The notes: generated from the letters alone by a model not told the origin. Shown: positions 23,627 through 32,498, numbered from the stretch's first letter. The stretch: DNA of 35,059 nt from Gammaproteobacteria bacterium UBA2965 (GCA_002348385.1 DEBD01000037.1:33318-68376); one strand, 5' to 3'. A program made the numbers and translations.

Positions 23627-26005
23627 TCACCGCAATCGTCCGCCCACTCCATCGGCCAGGGCGGCAAGCGCTTTGCCTATATAATTGTTAATGTCCTCGT
23701 CGGTAAGGGTGGCCGAAGGATCCTGTAACGTCAACCCCACACCCAAGCTTTTTTCATTAGAATCAATGCCTTTGCCCTCATATAGGTCAAACAATCTGAA
23801 GTCCACCAGCACCGCACCCAGCGAGTCGCGCAGGATATTCTCCACTTCCGCACTGTAGACAGCATCATCCACCACCAGGGCCAGATCGCGCCGCACGCTG
23901 GGATATTTGGACAACTCGCCATGGCTGCGCCGCCCCAGGACCAGCACGCCATCGGCGGCAAATTCGAACACGAACACCGACCTGGGCGTGTCCAGGGCAT
24001 GCTCTATCTCCGGGTGCAGGCGGCCAAACCGGCCAACCTGCGCCCCGTCCACGCTAACGGCCGCGGCCTGGCCTGGGTGCAGAACCGGGTCCGTCAGCGG
24101 CGCGTACGCCACCTGTGCCCCACTCCAGGCGAACAAGCGCTCCACGTCGCCCTTCACATCGAAGAAATCCACAGCCGCGTTGGGCTGGCTCCAGGCCTCC
24201 GGGTGACGACGACCCCACACGACCCCACCCAGCGTGAGCGTCTGCTCCGCAGCCTGGGCTCCGCTAAAACACAACCCCAGCTCAAACAACCGCACGCTGT
24301 CTTGCTGGCGTGCCACGTTGAAGCGCAGCGCATCCAGCAATCCCGGCAGCAGATTGGTGCGCATCACCGACTGTTCCGATGACATGGGATTGGCCAGCGC
24401 CAACGGCTTGGCACCGGGGTCCAGCATGCCCTGCAGCTTGGGGTCAACGAAGCTGTAGGTGATGACTTCGTGATATCCCAGCGCGCTCATGTGGCGCTTG
24501 AGCTCCGTTTCCGATCCGCGATCGAGAGGCACCTGCATAAGTTCGAGCGCCGCTTGAGGACGCCGGCTTTCAATGCGGTTGTAGCCGTAGATCCGACACA
24601 CCTCTTCCACCAGATCCGCCTCGCAGGCCACATCGAAGCGATGCGTGGGGGCAGTGATGCGCCAGGTCACTCCGTCGTCTTGCGCGTCCCTGGCCTGCAC
24701 AACGAAATCCAGACGTTCAAGCACCTGATCCACATCCACCGGCTCGATGACCGCACCGAGCAGGGCATTCAAGCGGCCTTCACGCAACGCTACGGTGGCA
24801 CGCTCAGGCAGGGCATCTTGCGCCAGCGACTCGGTGACCGGGCCGGCCGTGCCACCCACCACTTCCAAAAGCAAGGCAGTGGCACGCTCCATGGCCTGAC
24901 GGGGCAGCTCGAAATCCACGCCCCGCTCGAACCGATGCGAAGCGTCGGTGTGCAACCCGAACCGTCGGGCTGTGCCGGCGATGGCCAGCGGCGCGAAGAA
25001 GGCCGACTCGAGGAACACGTCCCGGGTATCGGCGCGGATGCCGCTGCGCGCCCCACCCATTACCCCAGCCATGGCCACCGGGCCGTTGGCATCCGTGATC
25101 AGGAGCGTATCCTCATTCAGGGACACCTCCTGACCATCCAGCAGGGTCAGCGTCTCGCCGGCCAAGGCCGTGCGTACCACCACCTTGTCCTGCAGCACGC
25201 TCAGGTCGAACGCGTGCATGGGCTGCCCCAACTCCAGCATGACGTAGTTGGTGATGTCCACCACAGGATCAATGCTGCGCAAACCACAGCGGCGCAACTT
25301 TTCCACCATCCATGCCGGCGACTGGGCACCGGGATCGATACCACGAATCACGCGACCCAGATAACGTGGGCAGCCCTGGGGATCTGCCAGCTGAACCGGA
25401 AACTCGTCGTCGATGGCGGCAGGAACCGCCGCAATCTCCACGGGGGCCACCCGCACCTGGTTGAGCACACCCACCTCACGGGCCAGACCCCGAATGCTCA
25501 AGCAATCACCGCGGTTCGGGGTCAGATCGAGATCGATGGTGGCATCGTCCAGCGACAGAGCCGAGCGCAGGTTTTCGCCTATGCGATCGCCCAAAGTCAG
25601 CTCCATGATGCCGTCGCTGTCTTCCCCAACACCCAGTTCACTGGCGCTGCACAACATGCCGTTCGACTCAACACCGCGCAGCTTGGCCTTCTTGATCTTG
25701 AAGCCGCCCGGTAGAACCGCACCGACCTGCGCGAACGCGGCCACCAACCCGGCGCGCACGTTAGGGGCACCACACACCACCTGATGGGTGCCTCGCCCAT
25801 CATTCACCTCGCACACAGATAACTTGTCCGCATCCGGGTGCTGGGCCACGCTGAGCACCTCGGCCACCACCACGCCGTCGAACTCACCAGCCACCGGATC
25901 CACGGATTCCACTTCCAATCCGGCCATTGTGAGCTGCTCGAGCAGCTCATCCCGGGAAATCCCGGGTTCCACCCATTCGCGCAACCAAGCTTCACTGAAT
26001 TTCAT
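23627..26005 (-). CDS. pheT: Phenylalanyl-tRNA synthetase beta subunit
   Basis: 792 aa, the usual length. The order is: N-terminal insertion-type tRNA-binding OB domain (VVVAEVLSVAQHPDADKLSVCEVNDG), a B3/B4 editing domain (GCPRYLGRVIRG ... VDITNYVMLELGQPMHAFD), a B5 domain (LTPNRGDCLSIRGLAREVG in the early part and later the YGYNRIESRRP segment), and a C-terminal FDX-ACB anticodon-binding domain (SKYPSVRRDLALVVDDAV). It works with PheS as an alpha2beta2 enzyme charging tRNA-Phe. It begins 9 bases after pheS and is cotranscribed. Confidence 0.98.
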   Translation of the reverse strand: MKFSEAWLREWVEPGISRDELLEQLTMAGLEVESVDPVAGEFDGVVVAEVLSVAQHPDADKLSVCEVNDGRGTHQVVCGAPNVRAGLVAAFAQVGAVLPGGFKIKKAKLRGVESNGMLCSASELGVGEDSDGIMELTLGDRIGENLRSALSLDDATIDLDLTPNRGDCLSIRGLAREVGVLNQVRVAPVEIAAVPAAIDDEFPVQLADPQGCPRYLGRVIRGIDPGAQSPAWMVEKLRRCGLRSIDPVVDITNYVMLELGQPMHAFDLSVLQDKVVVRTALAGETLTLLDGQEVSLNEDTLLITDANGPVAMAGVMGGARSGIRADTRDVFLESAFFAPLAIAGTARRFGLHTDASHRFERGVDFELPRQAMERATALLLEVVGGTAGPVTESLAQDALPERATVALREGRLNALLGAVIEPVDVDQVLERLDFVVQARDAQDDGVTWRITAPTHRFDVACEADLVEEVCRIYGYNRIESRRPQAALELMQVPLDRGSETELKRHMSALGYHEVITYSFVDPKLQGMLDPGAKPLALANPMSSEQSVMRTNLLPGLLDALRFNVARQQDSVRLFELGLCFSGAQAAEQTLTLGGVVWGRRHPEAWSQPNAAVDFFDVKGDVERLFAWSGAQVAYAPLTDPVLHPGQAAAVSVDGAQVGRFGRLHPEIEHALDTPRSVFVFEFAADGVLVLGRRSHGELSKYPSVRRDLALVVDDAVYSAEVENILRDSLGAVLVDFRLFDLYEGKGIDSNEKSLGVGLTLQDPSATLTDEDINNYIGKALAALADGVGGRLR

Positions 26006-26014
26006 GGCCCGCCT

Positions 26015-27028
26015 CTAGTCGAATTGCCGCAAGAATCGCAGATCGTTGTCGAAAAACATGCGCAGATCGTCCACCTCGTAGAGCAGCATGGCGAGACGGT
26101 CGCCCCCCATGCCAAACGCAAAGCCCGAATACTCTTCAGGGTCGATGCCCGACATCTCCAACACGTTGGGATGCACCAGGCCGCACCCCATCACCTCCAG
26201 CCATCCAGTGTGGCTGCAAACGCGGCAGCCCTCCCCCAGGCAGTGCACACACTGCACATCCACCTCGGCTGACGGCTCGGTGAAGGGAAAGTAAGAAGGT
26301 CGAAAGCGCACCTTCAGATCCTGCTCAAAGAAGCGGCGCAGGAAGTCCTCAACCGTACCCTTCAGATCGGCGAAGCTGATGCCCTTGTCGATGACCAGGC
26401 CCTCTACCTGGTGAAACATGGGCGTGTGCGTGAGGTCCGAGTCGCGGCGATACACGCGCCCCGGGCAGATCACTCGAATTGGTGGTGATTGTCGCTCCAT
26501 AACGTGCACCTGAGCAGGCGACGTGTGGGTGCGCAGCAGCGTGCCGTCGCCAAAATAGAACGTGTCGTGCATGGCCCGGGCAGGATGGTGAGCAGGAATA
26601 TTAAGGGCCTCGAAGTTGTAGTAGTCGTCCTCGATCTCCAGGCCCGACACCACACCATACCCCGCGCCTGCAAAGATGGCCTCGATGCGCTGCATAGCCT
26701 GCGTCACGGGGTGCAATCCCCCGGCACCCCCGGCACGGCCGGGCAGGGTCACATCCACCGCTTCCGCATCTAACGCCGCACCGAGCTGCTCACGCTCAAG
26801 CACGCGCTTGCGCTCCGAGATCAACTCCTGCAGGTCTTCCTTGGCGGCATTGATCTTCGCCCCGGCAGCCGGGCGCTCAGCAGCATCCAGCTGACCTAAC
26901 GACTTCAGCAGCGCGGTCAGCTCACCCTTCTTGCCCAGATAGCGAACACGCACTTCATCAAGCGCCTGCTCGTCGGCCGAGTTGGCCACCTCGTCGCGGG
27001 CTCGCTGCAGTATGTTGTCTATGTCCAT
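26015..27028 (-). CDS. pheS: Phenylalanyl-tRNA synthetase alpha subunit
   Basis: 337 aa from ATG 27028, which has GAGAGTGAG just upstream; the frame open to 27091 covers the leader hairpin. An N-terminal coiled coil (residues 1-90) precedes the class II catalytic core: motif 1 HPVTQAMQRIEAIFAGAGYGVV, motif 2 VICPGRVYRRDSDLTHTPMFHQVEG, motif 3 GFAFGMGGDRLAML. The Phe-pocket FxPxYFPFTEPSAEVDV segment is present. Four Cys in CVHCLGEGCRVC are unusual-looking but occur in this family. A terminator-like hairpin in the 129-base gap after rplT may control it. Confidence 0.98.
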   Translation of the reverse strand: MDIDNILQRARDEVANSADEQALDEVRVRYLGKKGELTALLKSLGQLDAAERPAAGAKINAAKEDLQELISERKRVLEREQLGAALDAEAVDVTLPGRAGGAGGLHPVTQAMQRIEAIFAGAGYGVVSGLEIEDDYYNFEALNIPAHHPARAMHDTFYFGDGTLLRTHTSPAQVHVMERQSPPIRVICPGRVYRRDSDLTHTPMFHQVEGLVIDKGISFADLKGTVEDFLRRFFEQDLKVRFRPSYFPFTEPSAEVDVQCVHCLGEGCRVCSHTGWLEVMGCGLVHPNVLEMSGIDPEEYSGFAFGMGGDRLAMLLYEVDDLRMFFDNDLRFLRQFD

Positions 27029-27029
27029 C

Positions 27030-27098
27030 TCACTCTCTAACGAAAAAAGGGAAGCACCTGGTTTTTCGGGTCTTCCCTTTTGGCTCCGCACAAACCAT
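27030..27098 (-). CDS. Possible pheS leader peptide (22 aa)
   Basis: ATG 27098 has GGAG about 9 bases upstream. The 22-residue frame ends at TGA one base before the pheS ATG. It holds three Phe codons close together (residues 16, 18 and 19, in CFPFFVRE). In Escherichia coli pheST is controlled by attenuation through the Phe-rich leader PheM. Here the Phe codons lie in the 3' arm of the hairpin, not before it, so a classical stalling mechanism is not straightforward. It could equally be chance. Confidence 0.3.
   Translation of the reverse strand: MVCAEPKGKTRKTRCFPFFVRE
27043..27081 (-). terminator. Intrinsic terminator or attenuator upstream of pheS
   Basis: On the reverse strand AAAAGGGAAG (27072-27081), a 17-base loop and CTTCCCTTTT (27045-27054) form a perfect 10-bp stem running into a T-tract (TTTTTT). 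It lies between rplT and pheS, with the pheS start 15 bases beyond. It would reduce read-through from the ribosomal protein genes into pheST unless overcome. Confidence 0.72.
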
Positions 27099-27157
27099 CG
27101 GGGGAAGCTCCACTTAAGGCCTCCGGAAGACGGTGTGCAATTGTTCGATGGTCGGTC

Positions 27158-27523
27158 TTAGGCTGCTTCTGCCAACGCCTGCTTGGCGCGCTCGGCCAGC
27201 GCCGCGAAAGACTCTTTCTCGTGCACGGCCAGATCGGCCAATACCTTTCGATCAATCTCTATCGCCGCCTTCTTGAGGCCCGCGATAAATCGACTATAGG
27301 AAAGGTCGTGCTCCCTGGCCGCCGCATTGATGCGCACGATCCACAGAGAACGAAATTGGCGCTTGCGCTGACGGCGGTCGCGATAGGCGTACTGACCCGC
27401 TTTGATGACCGCTTGCTTGGCAACCTTAAAGGTGCGGCTACGCGCGCCGTAGTACCCGCGCGCCTGCTTTAAGACCTTCTTGCGCCTAGCACGAGAAGCA
27501 ACGCTGTTTTTTGTCCTTGGCAT
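27158..27523 (-). CDS. rplT: 50S ribosomal protein L20
   Basis: 121 aa from ATG 27523 (AGGAG about 7 bases upstream). It has the L20 pattern: PRTKNSVASRARRKKVLKQARGYYGARSRTFKVAKQAVIKAGQYAYRDRR, then RSLWIVRINAA and YSRFIAGLKKA. It binds 23S rRNA early in assembly and in Escherichia coli also represses rpmI-rplT translation by binding the mRNA. It starts 10 bases after rpmI. Confidence 0.98.
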   Translation of the reverse strand: MPRTKNSVASRARRKKVLKQARGYYGARSRTFKVAKQAVIKAGQYAYRDRRQRKRQFRSLWIVRINAAAREHDLSYSRFIAGLKKAAIEIDRKVLADLAVHEKESFAALAERAKQALAEAA

Positions 27524-27533
27524 GACGGCGCTC

Positions 27534-27734
27534 CTATCGGGCCTTCTTGGGCAACATTTCGCGCAGCGCGGGAACGTCCGCGGCGGCAACGTCGTCCAAG
27601 CCACGCAGCTGTCGCTTACGCTTCTGCGCCTTCTTGGTCAGAATGTGATTGCGAAAGGCTTTTCGGTGCTTGAAACCAGACGCCGTTCGCCGGAACCGCT
27701 TTGCGGCCCCACGATGGGTTTTGAGCTTTGGCAT
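27534..27734 (-). CDS. rpmI: 50S ribosomal protein L35
   Basis: 66 aa, the expected size. It reads MPKLKTHRGAAKRFRRTASGFKHRKAFRNHILTKK, with the typical KAQKRKRQLRG basic turn. It is a small 23S rRNA-binding protein of the large subunit. It lies between infC (76 bases upstream) and rplT (10 bases downstream), and is very probably translated together with rplT. Confidence 0.98.
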   Translation of the reverse strand: MPKLKTHRGAAKRFRRTASGFKHRKAFRNHILTKKAQKRKRQLRGLDDVAAADVPALREMLPKKAR

Positions 27735-27810
27735 GTTCTACTCCACGCTATCTACCCCACCGCTCGCGCTCAACCAAGCGAACGGCAAGTGTTTTGTTTC
27801 TGGTTGCCCG

Positions 27811-28371
27811 TCAGTTAGACGAGGCAGCCGATGGTTGGTTTTTCTTCTTCTTGCGGGGACCCAGCACCATTACCATCTGGCGACCTTCGAATTTGGGCTC
27901 GGCTTCCACCACGCTGTACTCTTCAAGATCCTGCTCGATTCGCGACATCAGGTTCATACCGATCTCCGGATGCACCACTTCACGGCCGCGGAACCGGAGC
28001 GACACTTTGGCCTTGTCTCCGTCTTCCAAGAAGCGAATCAGGTTGCGTAGTTTTACCTGATAATCGCCTTCTTCCGTTCCTGGTCGGAACTTCATCTCCT
28101 TGACCTGGATCTGCTTCTGCTTCTTTCGTTGAGCCGCCTTGGTCTTCTTCAGCTCGAACAGATGCTTGCCGTAATCCATGACCTTGACGACCGGCGGTTG
28201 GGCATCCGGCGCGATCAGCACCAGATCCAATCCAGACCGTCTTGCTTCGTCTAGGGCCTCATCCCTTGAAACCACACCGACTTGACCTCCGTCGGCAGCA
28301 ATCAATCGTACGCTGTTAGCCATGATCTCTTCGTTGAGAAGCGACCGCTCCACGCGCTTGGCTTTCTTGAT
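27811..28371 (-). CDS. infC: Translation initiation factor IF-3, probable AUC start
   Basis: 186 aa if started at ATC 28371. The N-terminal domain is LLNEEIMANSVRLIAADGGQVGVVSRDEALDEAR with VKVMDYGKHLFE. The C-terminal domain has VKEMKFRPGTEEGDYQVKLRN, DKAKVSLRFRGREVVHPEIG and KFEGRQMVMVLGP. IF-3 checks start codons and keeps ribosomal subunits apart. ATC 28371 has GGGAG with a normal spacing of about 8 bases and gives IKKAKRVER, aligning with the N termini of other gammaproteobacterial IF-3. ATG codons at 28398 and 28395 give an unusual nine-residue extension and lack a good ribosome site. infC in Escherichia coli starts with AUU, which IF-3 uses for self-repression. Confidence 0.95.
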   Translation of the reverse strand: MKKAKRVERSLLNEEIMANSVRLIAADGGQVGVVSRDEALDEARRSGLDLVLIAPDAQPPVVKVMDYGKHLFELKKTKAAQRKKQKQIQVKEMKFRPGTEEGDYQVKLRNLIRFLEDGDKAKVSLRFRGREVVHPEIGMNLMSRIEQDLEEYSVVEAEPKFEGRQMVMVLGPRKKKKNQPSAASSN

Positions 28372-28608
28372 AGGCGTTCTCCCATGGCGACCCATCATGG
28401 GTCTTCAAAACAAAAACATAGCCGAGGCACACCCTTCCTCTCCAAGGATCCTCGACCGAACCAACTATTTCCGGCCGCGCCACATGGGGTTTTGCGACCG
28501 GACGCGGATTCTACTGCTTATCCGTAGCGCGATACAAGCGCACACGCAGCTAAGCCTTTGTCCTGAAAGGGCAAAATCGAACCTCGCACATCGCGACCGC
28601 GCAGCGCT
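28372..28608. other. Upstream region of infC, no gene seen
   Basis: About 237 bases between infC and the tRNA-Val promoter. No thrS gene precedes infC, unlike in Escherichia coli, so infC must have its own promoter here. No protein, RNA or clear promoter pair could be fixed. Confidence 0.4.
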
Positions 28609-28635
28609 TTGCATGGGTGGGGAATCTTGTATGAT
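28609..28635 (+). promoter_or_regulatory. Probable tRNA-Val promoter
   Basis: TTGCAT (28609-28614) and TATGAT (28630-28635) with a short 15-base spacer (16 if TTTGCA is used), then a GC-rich discriminator (AGCCCGCCGCGGCG). The leader to the mature tRNA is about 75 bases. The -10 box is strong; the -35 is approximate. Confidence 0.5.
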
Positions 28636-28715
28636 AGCCCGCCGCGGCGCGAGGCTCGCTACACTGCCAGAAGGTGTAGCTAGAACAATAACTTAGCCGC
28701 ATATCGGCCCACGCT

Positions 28716-28792
<77 letters not shown>

Positions 28793-28800
28793 AATCCGTG

Positions 28801-28815
28801 GCCTCCAGGGGAGGC
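28801..28815. terminator. Short hairpin after tRNA-Val
   Basis: GCCTCC-AGG-GGAGGC is a perfect 6-bp stem with a 3-base loop, 9 bases beyond the tRNA CCA. No T-tract follows, so it may be a processing or weak termination signal. Confidence 0.35.
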
Positions 28816-28871
28816 GGGGTACGCTGAAAGCTGACCGTACACTAAAACGGACACTACCTATTTTACCGCGC

Positions 28872-28898
28872 AGGCAGAGGTCGTTTCGTTTCGGGGTT
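28872..28898. repeat. 27-bp dispersed repeat, copy 2
   Basis: Matches 15460-15486 at 23 of 27 positions. It lies between tRNA-Val and the end of the beta-helix gene. On the reverse strand it falls in an open stretch, in frame with and beyond the beta-helix stop, that ends RINPETKRPLPAR; copy 1 reads NPKAERPLLSR on the same relative strand. Coding origin is possible but not shown. Confidence 0.5.
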
Positions 28899-28964
28899 GA
28901 TGCGCCAGATAAAGAAGAGCGTCCACTCAATCAGATCGGGTAGACGCCCTCGATTCAACAAAGG

Positions 28965-30626
28965 TCATTCATTTGCTACGCAGTCTGTACTAAACCCACC
29001 ACTCGAATAAGTGTTACCACCCCCATCCGTGGTCGTATCACTTTCATTGCAGATGTCAGTACGGTTGTCCTCGAACGTATTATCAGTCAGCGTCGTGTTG
29101 GTAGCCGCAGGATTCTCCGTTGGGTCACACGTATTGCTTTCGGTGTCCGCATCCCAAATGTAGCAGCCTGGTATCGCTACACCCTCGCCGTCCGTATTCA
29201 AGATAAGGTTGCGGTCAATCGTGGTATTGGTGGTATCTGCAGATGATGAATACCCATGTCTTAAAACTATGCCCGCTCTGTGATTGCCATCCAACACATT
29301 GCAGTACACATCATTGCCGTCCCCGTCTACGTCCATTCCGTACCACGAGTTTTTTCGCATAAAGTTGGCAACGATGGTGTTGTCGTCTCCGTTAACCTTC
29401 AATCCTGGCTCACTCGAATCGTTTCCTGCCCGCTCAACGAAGTTACCTTTAATTGTGCCACTACTCATAGAGCCCGCAATCCCGTCATCCGAGGTCAAAG
29501 CGATAATGTTGTATAGGAGAGAGAGGTCGTCACCGCCTCCGCTCGCGTAAATACCCTCGTCGTCATCTGCCGCGCCAACCAAGAGGTTTCCTTTGACCAC
29601 GGCGCCGTCAAAATCGTTCAGGTACATACCGCTATCACACGTAACACCAATGTTGTGCTTGGCCACCCCATTGGCCCCATCGAGGTCGAAACATTCATCG
29701 TCAGTAGTAACGGATGCTGCGTTGGCAGCGACAAGATAATTATCCCCATCCACGTCGATGCCTTCAGTATTAAGAAGCAGGTTATGCCTCACGATTACAT
29801 CGTCGCCCGTGACTTTAATGCCTTCACTATTTGAAGCGCCATCAACAAAGCTCCTAAATATCCTGGTCCTATCATTGCCATTCGGATCAGCACAATCTGA
29901 GTTCCCGTTTTCGTCCACAACACCGCAGAAGTCAGCAATCGCGGTCGTGTTACCACGAAAACACGTATCCGTAATTGTGGTATCTGTGACGTCTTGATTC
30001 AGGTTAATTCCACGATATCCATGGCGTATGGTTAAATTAGATATCGTCGTTCCGTTCGCTTGCACATCGAAAACTGTACCAAGGTCGTCGCCATTAGCGT
30101 TGGCCGACTTGCCACATTTAGTCCCAAATTCCCCACCGTGACCACACGTTTCGACGACGATACTCGAGCAACTCTCCACAAAGTTTCTGCCTGTCAAAAC
30201 CTCTTCGAGCCTGTTGACGTGTTGTTCAAAATTGTTGGATACGTCTCCACAGTTGTCTAGGTCGTTTAGCCAACGATCAATGGTCGCATCGCGATCGGGC
30301 CCAGCTGAAAATTGATCGAGCAACTCATCGGCAGCAGCGAATTCCCACCGGTCGCCGATTGAACCCAACGTCGTCTTATGTGCCGGCCAATAAGCACCTT
30401 TAATGGTCAGGTTGGGTGTAGTAATGATGACGCTTTCGTTATAGGCCGAGCCGTCCGCCTTAGGACGAATGACGATTTTGTCTCCCGAGGTCGCCGCGTC
30501 CACCGCCGACTGTATAGTCGAGTAACACGTCGAATTGGTTGGATGTACACACAGCTTCGAAGCCTCGACTGCTGCGGACGGGAAGGCGGAAATAGCTGCC
30601 ACCAGGCCGATGTATACTGCTTTCAT
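28965..30626 (-). CDS. Secreted right-handed beta-helix repeat protein
   Basis: 553 aa. A signal peptide (MKAVYIGLVAAISAFPSAAVEA) is followed by CVHPTNSTCYSTIQSAVDAATSGDKIVIRPK, the standard opening of pectate-lyase-like helices. Many coils of about 20-25 residues follow, recognisable by N-T/V-hydrophobic patterns (NLTIRHGYRGINLNQ, TVIRHNLLLNTEGIDVDGDN, VVKGNLLVGAADDDEGIYAS, TIVANFMRKNSWYGMDVDGDG). Repeated DGD/DVDG loops could bind calcium. No catalytic residues of a lyase were identified; a polysaccharide- or surface-binding role is as likely. The DNA is more AT-rich than the sulfatase and uvrB flanks, and it abuts a tRNA, both hinting at acquisition. AGGACAGG precedes the ATG. Confidence 0.8.
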   Translation of the reverse strand: MKAVYIGLVAAISAFPSAAVEASKLCVHPTNSTCYSTIQSAVDAATSGDKIVIRPKADGSAYNESVIITTPNLTIKGAYWPAHKTTLGSIGDRWEFAAADELLDQFSAGPDRDATIDRWLNDLDNCGDVSNNFEQHVNRLEEVLTGRNFVESCSSIVVETCGHGGEFGTKCGKSANANGDDLGTVFDVQANGTTISNLTIRHGYRGINLNQDVTDTTITDTCFRGNTTAIADFCGVVDENGNSDCADPNGNDRTRIFRSFVDGASNSEGIKVTGDDVIVRHNLLLNTEGIDVDGDNYLVAANAASVTTDDECFDLDGANGVAKHNIGVTCDSGMYLNDFDGAVVKGNLLVGAADDDEGIYASGGGDDLSLLYNIIALTSDDGIAGSMSSGTIKGNFVERAGNDSSEPGLKVNGDDNTIVANFMRKNSWYGMDVDGDGNDVYCNVLDGNHRAGIVLRHGYSSSADTTNTTIDRNLILNTDGEGVAIPGCYIWDADTESNTCDPTENPAATNTTLTDNTFEDNRTDICNESDTTTDGGGNTYSSGGFSTDCVANE

Positions 30627-30914
30627 TACACCTGTCCTATTGAGATTTAGTCTCTACCGGGATCAGCTTGCCCGACCCTCAGATGATTAGATATTAGGCA
30701 TTTGTAATAACCATCACGGCTCGAAATACGAACCGGAATTAAGGGCCAATACCGGTGTGCCAACTATTCGTATGCCAACGGCCCTTATCGCGTTGTTTTA
30801 ATGACGCACACCCCATCAAGCACCCCGGACGACTTGAGCGGAGAGCGTGCACTCAGCAGGAAGGGTGCGTTAGTCTCCTGAAATGCGCAGCTTTAGAACG
30901 ACTTGGACAGCCCG

Positions 30915-32498
30915 GTGAAGCTACGCTGGCCGCTCACCGGAGCCGCCGCATTGGCGGTGGCAGTTCTCGCATGGCCAATGCCCAGCGCGCCAAGATGGGA
31001 AATCACGCCGGACACCTCGCTGCTGCAAGGTAAGTCGAACTACCTCGCCAATGTTGCCGCCAGCAAGCCCGCCACACGCCCCAACATACTCCTGATACTG
31101 GCGGACGATCTCGGCAAGTACGACATCTCGCACTACGGCCGACTCCCAGTGCAAACGCCTCATATCGACGCGCTGGCGCATGCCGGCGTGCGCTTCGACA
31201 ACGCTTACGCCACCGCCGCCATCTGCGCGCCCTCACGGGCCGCATTGCTCACCGGAAGGTATCAGAACCGGTTCGGATTCGAGTCACAGCCGATGCAGCG
31301 CTATGTGCGCAATCTGGGGGAATTTCTCGGCTTTCGCTACGTCATAAATACCGACGCCATGCAGCCGTTTCTATCCGACGCCTACCCCACCGAACAACAG
31401 TTGCTTGCGCAAGGGCTGCCGTCCAGCGAGATCACGTTGGCAGACGCGTTTCAAGCGGCCGGGTACCACACCGGAATCATCGGCAAGTGGCACCTGGGCT
31501 ATGCCGCCGGCAATCATCCCCACGCATTCGGGTTCGATTATCAATACGGCTTTATGGAGGCGTTTACTCTCTACGCCGACGAGGCAGACCCTTCTATCGA
31601 GAACCACTACCACGACCTGTTCTGGGAAGAGCACATCTGGTCGATGCGGCGCACGGGCGCGTCGGCCATTACCCGTGACAGCGAGACCATAAGCGAGGAG
31701 CGCTACCTCACCGACGCCATCGTGGAGGAGACCAAGGCATTCATCGGGCGAGCCAACGATAGCGCGCGACCGTTCTTCGCCTTCGTACCATTCAGTGCCC
31801 CGCACACTCCCTTTCAGGCCCGCAAGGACGACCTCGACACCATTGACCGAGCCGCCGATCAAAATCAACGGGTGTATCTGGCCATGATCAAACGGCTGGA
31901 TTGGGCCCTGGGCGAACTGATGCAGTATCTCGAGGGCACCGATCAGATCGACAACACTATCGTAGTGTTCACCAGCGACAACGGCGGCGCCGCCTATACG
32001 GGCGCCACAGACAATGGGCCGCTGCGAGCCGGCAAGTTCACTCAATTCCAAGGGGGCTTGGAGGTCCCTCTGTTCGTGCGTTGGGGCTCCATCGTTCCCC
32101 CACGACAAGTAAGCCAACCCGTACTGCTCACGGATCTTTACGCCACGCTGCTTACGGCGGCGGGCCTTCCATTAGCCAAAGACCGCACATACGACTCGCT
32201 GAACCTGCTCTCACATCCAGCGGCAAGGCCTATTTTCTGGCGCAGCGATTTCAACCGCGCCGCGCGCGATGGCAACTGGAAGCTGCTGCACAACAAGCAC
32301 AGCGACAGCGTGCTGCTTTACGACCTGTCGAATGATCCTGGCGAGCTCAATAACGTGGCCGCGGACAACACCGAAATCGTCCGCAAGCTAATGACAGCGC
32401 TTGATGACTGGGAGCAGGAATTGGCCCCGCCTCTGTGGCCTCGGGTGATGAACTACCTGTTCGAGGACGCCCAGGGCGAACACTGGTTTGCCATCTGA
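30915..32498 (+). CDS. Arylsulfatase-family sulfatase (Cys-type)
   Basis: About 527 aa. The sulfatase signature is CAPSRAALLTGR, with Cys104 (from GTG 30915) for conversion to formylglycine. The first metal site is NILLILADDLG, a further catalytic segment GIIGKWHLGY, and the second metal site VVFTSDNGG. The N terminus has a hydrophobic helix (LTGAAALAVAVLAWPMPSA), so export or membrane anchoring is likely. It should hydrolyse a sulfate ester. No formylglycine-generating enzyme lies nearby; it must be encoded elsewhere. The frame begins only after a TAG near 30892. TTG 30903 and GTG 30915 are both possible starts; GTG has GGACA closer to a usable distance. Confidence 0.9.
   Translation: MKLRWPLTGAAALAVAVLAWPMPSAPRWEITPDTSLLQGKSNYLANVAASKPATRPNILLILADDLGKYDISHYGRLPVQTPHIDALAHAGVRFDNAYATAAICAPSRAALLTGRYQNRFGFESQPMQRYVRNLGEFLGFRYVINTDAMQPFLSDAYPTEQQLLAQGLPSSEITLADAFQAAGYHTGIIGKWHLGYAAGNHPHAFGFDYQYGFMEAFTLYADEADPSIENHYHDLFWEEHIWSMRRTGASAITRDSETISEERYLTDAIVEETKAFIGRANDSARPFFAFVPFSAPHTPFQARKDDLDTIDRAADQNQRVYLAMIKRLDWALGELMQYLEGTDQIDNTIVVFTSDNGGAAYTGATDNGPLRAGKFTQFQGGLEVPLFVRWGSIVPPRQVSQPVLLTDLYATLLTAAGLPLAKDRTYDSLNLLSHPAARPIFWRSDFNRAARDGNWKLLHNKHSDSVLLYDLSNDPGELNNVAADNTEIVRKLMTALDDWEQELAPPLWPRVMNYLFEDAQGEHWFAI

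Noticed and set aside
28868..28964. Possible transposase or integrase C terminus (ending RINPETKRPLPAR) after the beta-helix gene.
   Set aside because: It is only about 33 codons, has no start and no recognised catalytic motif. Only the nucleotide repeat is reported.
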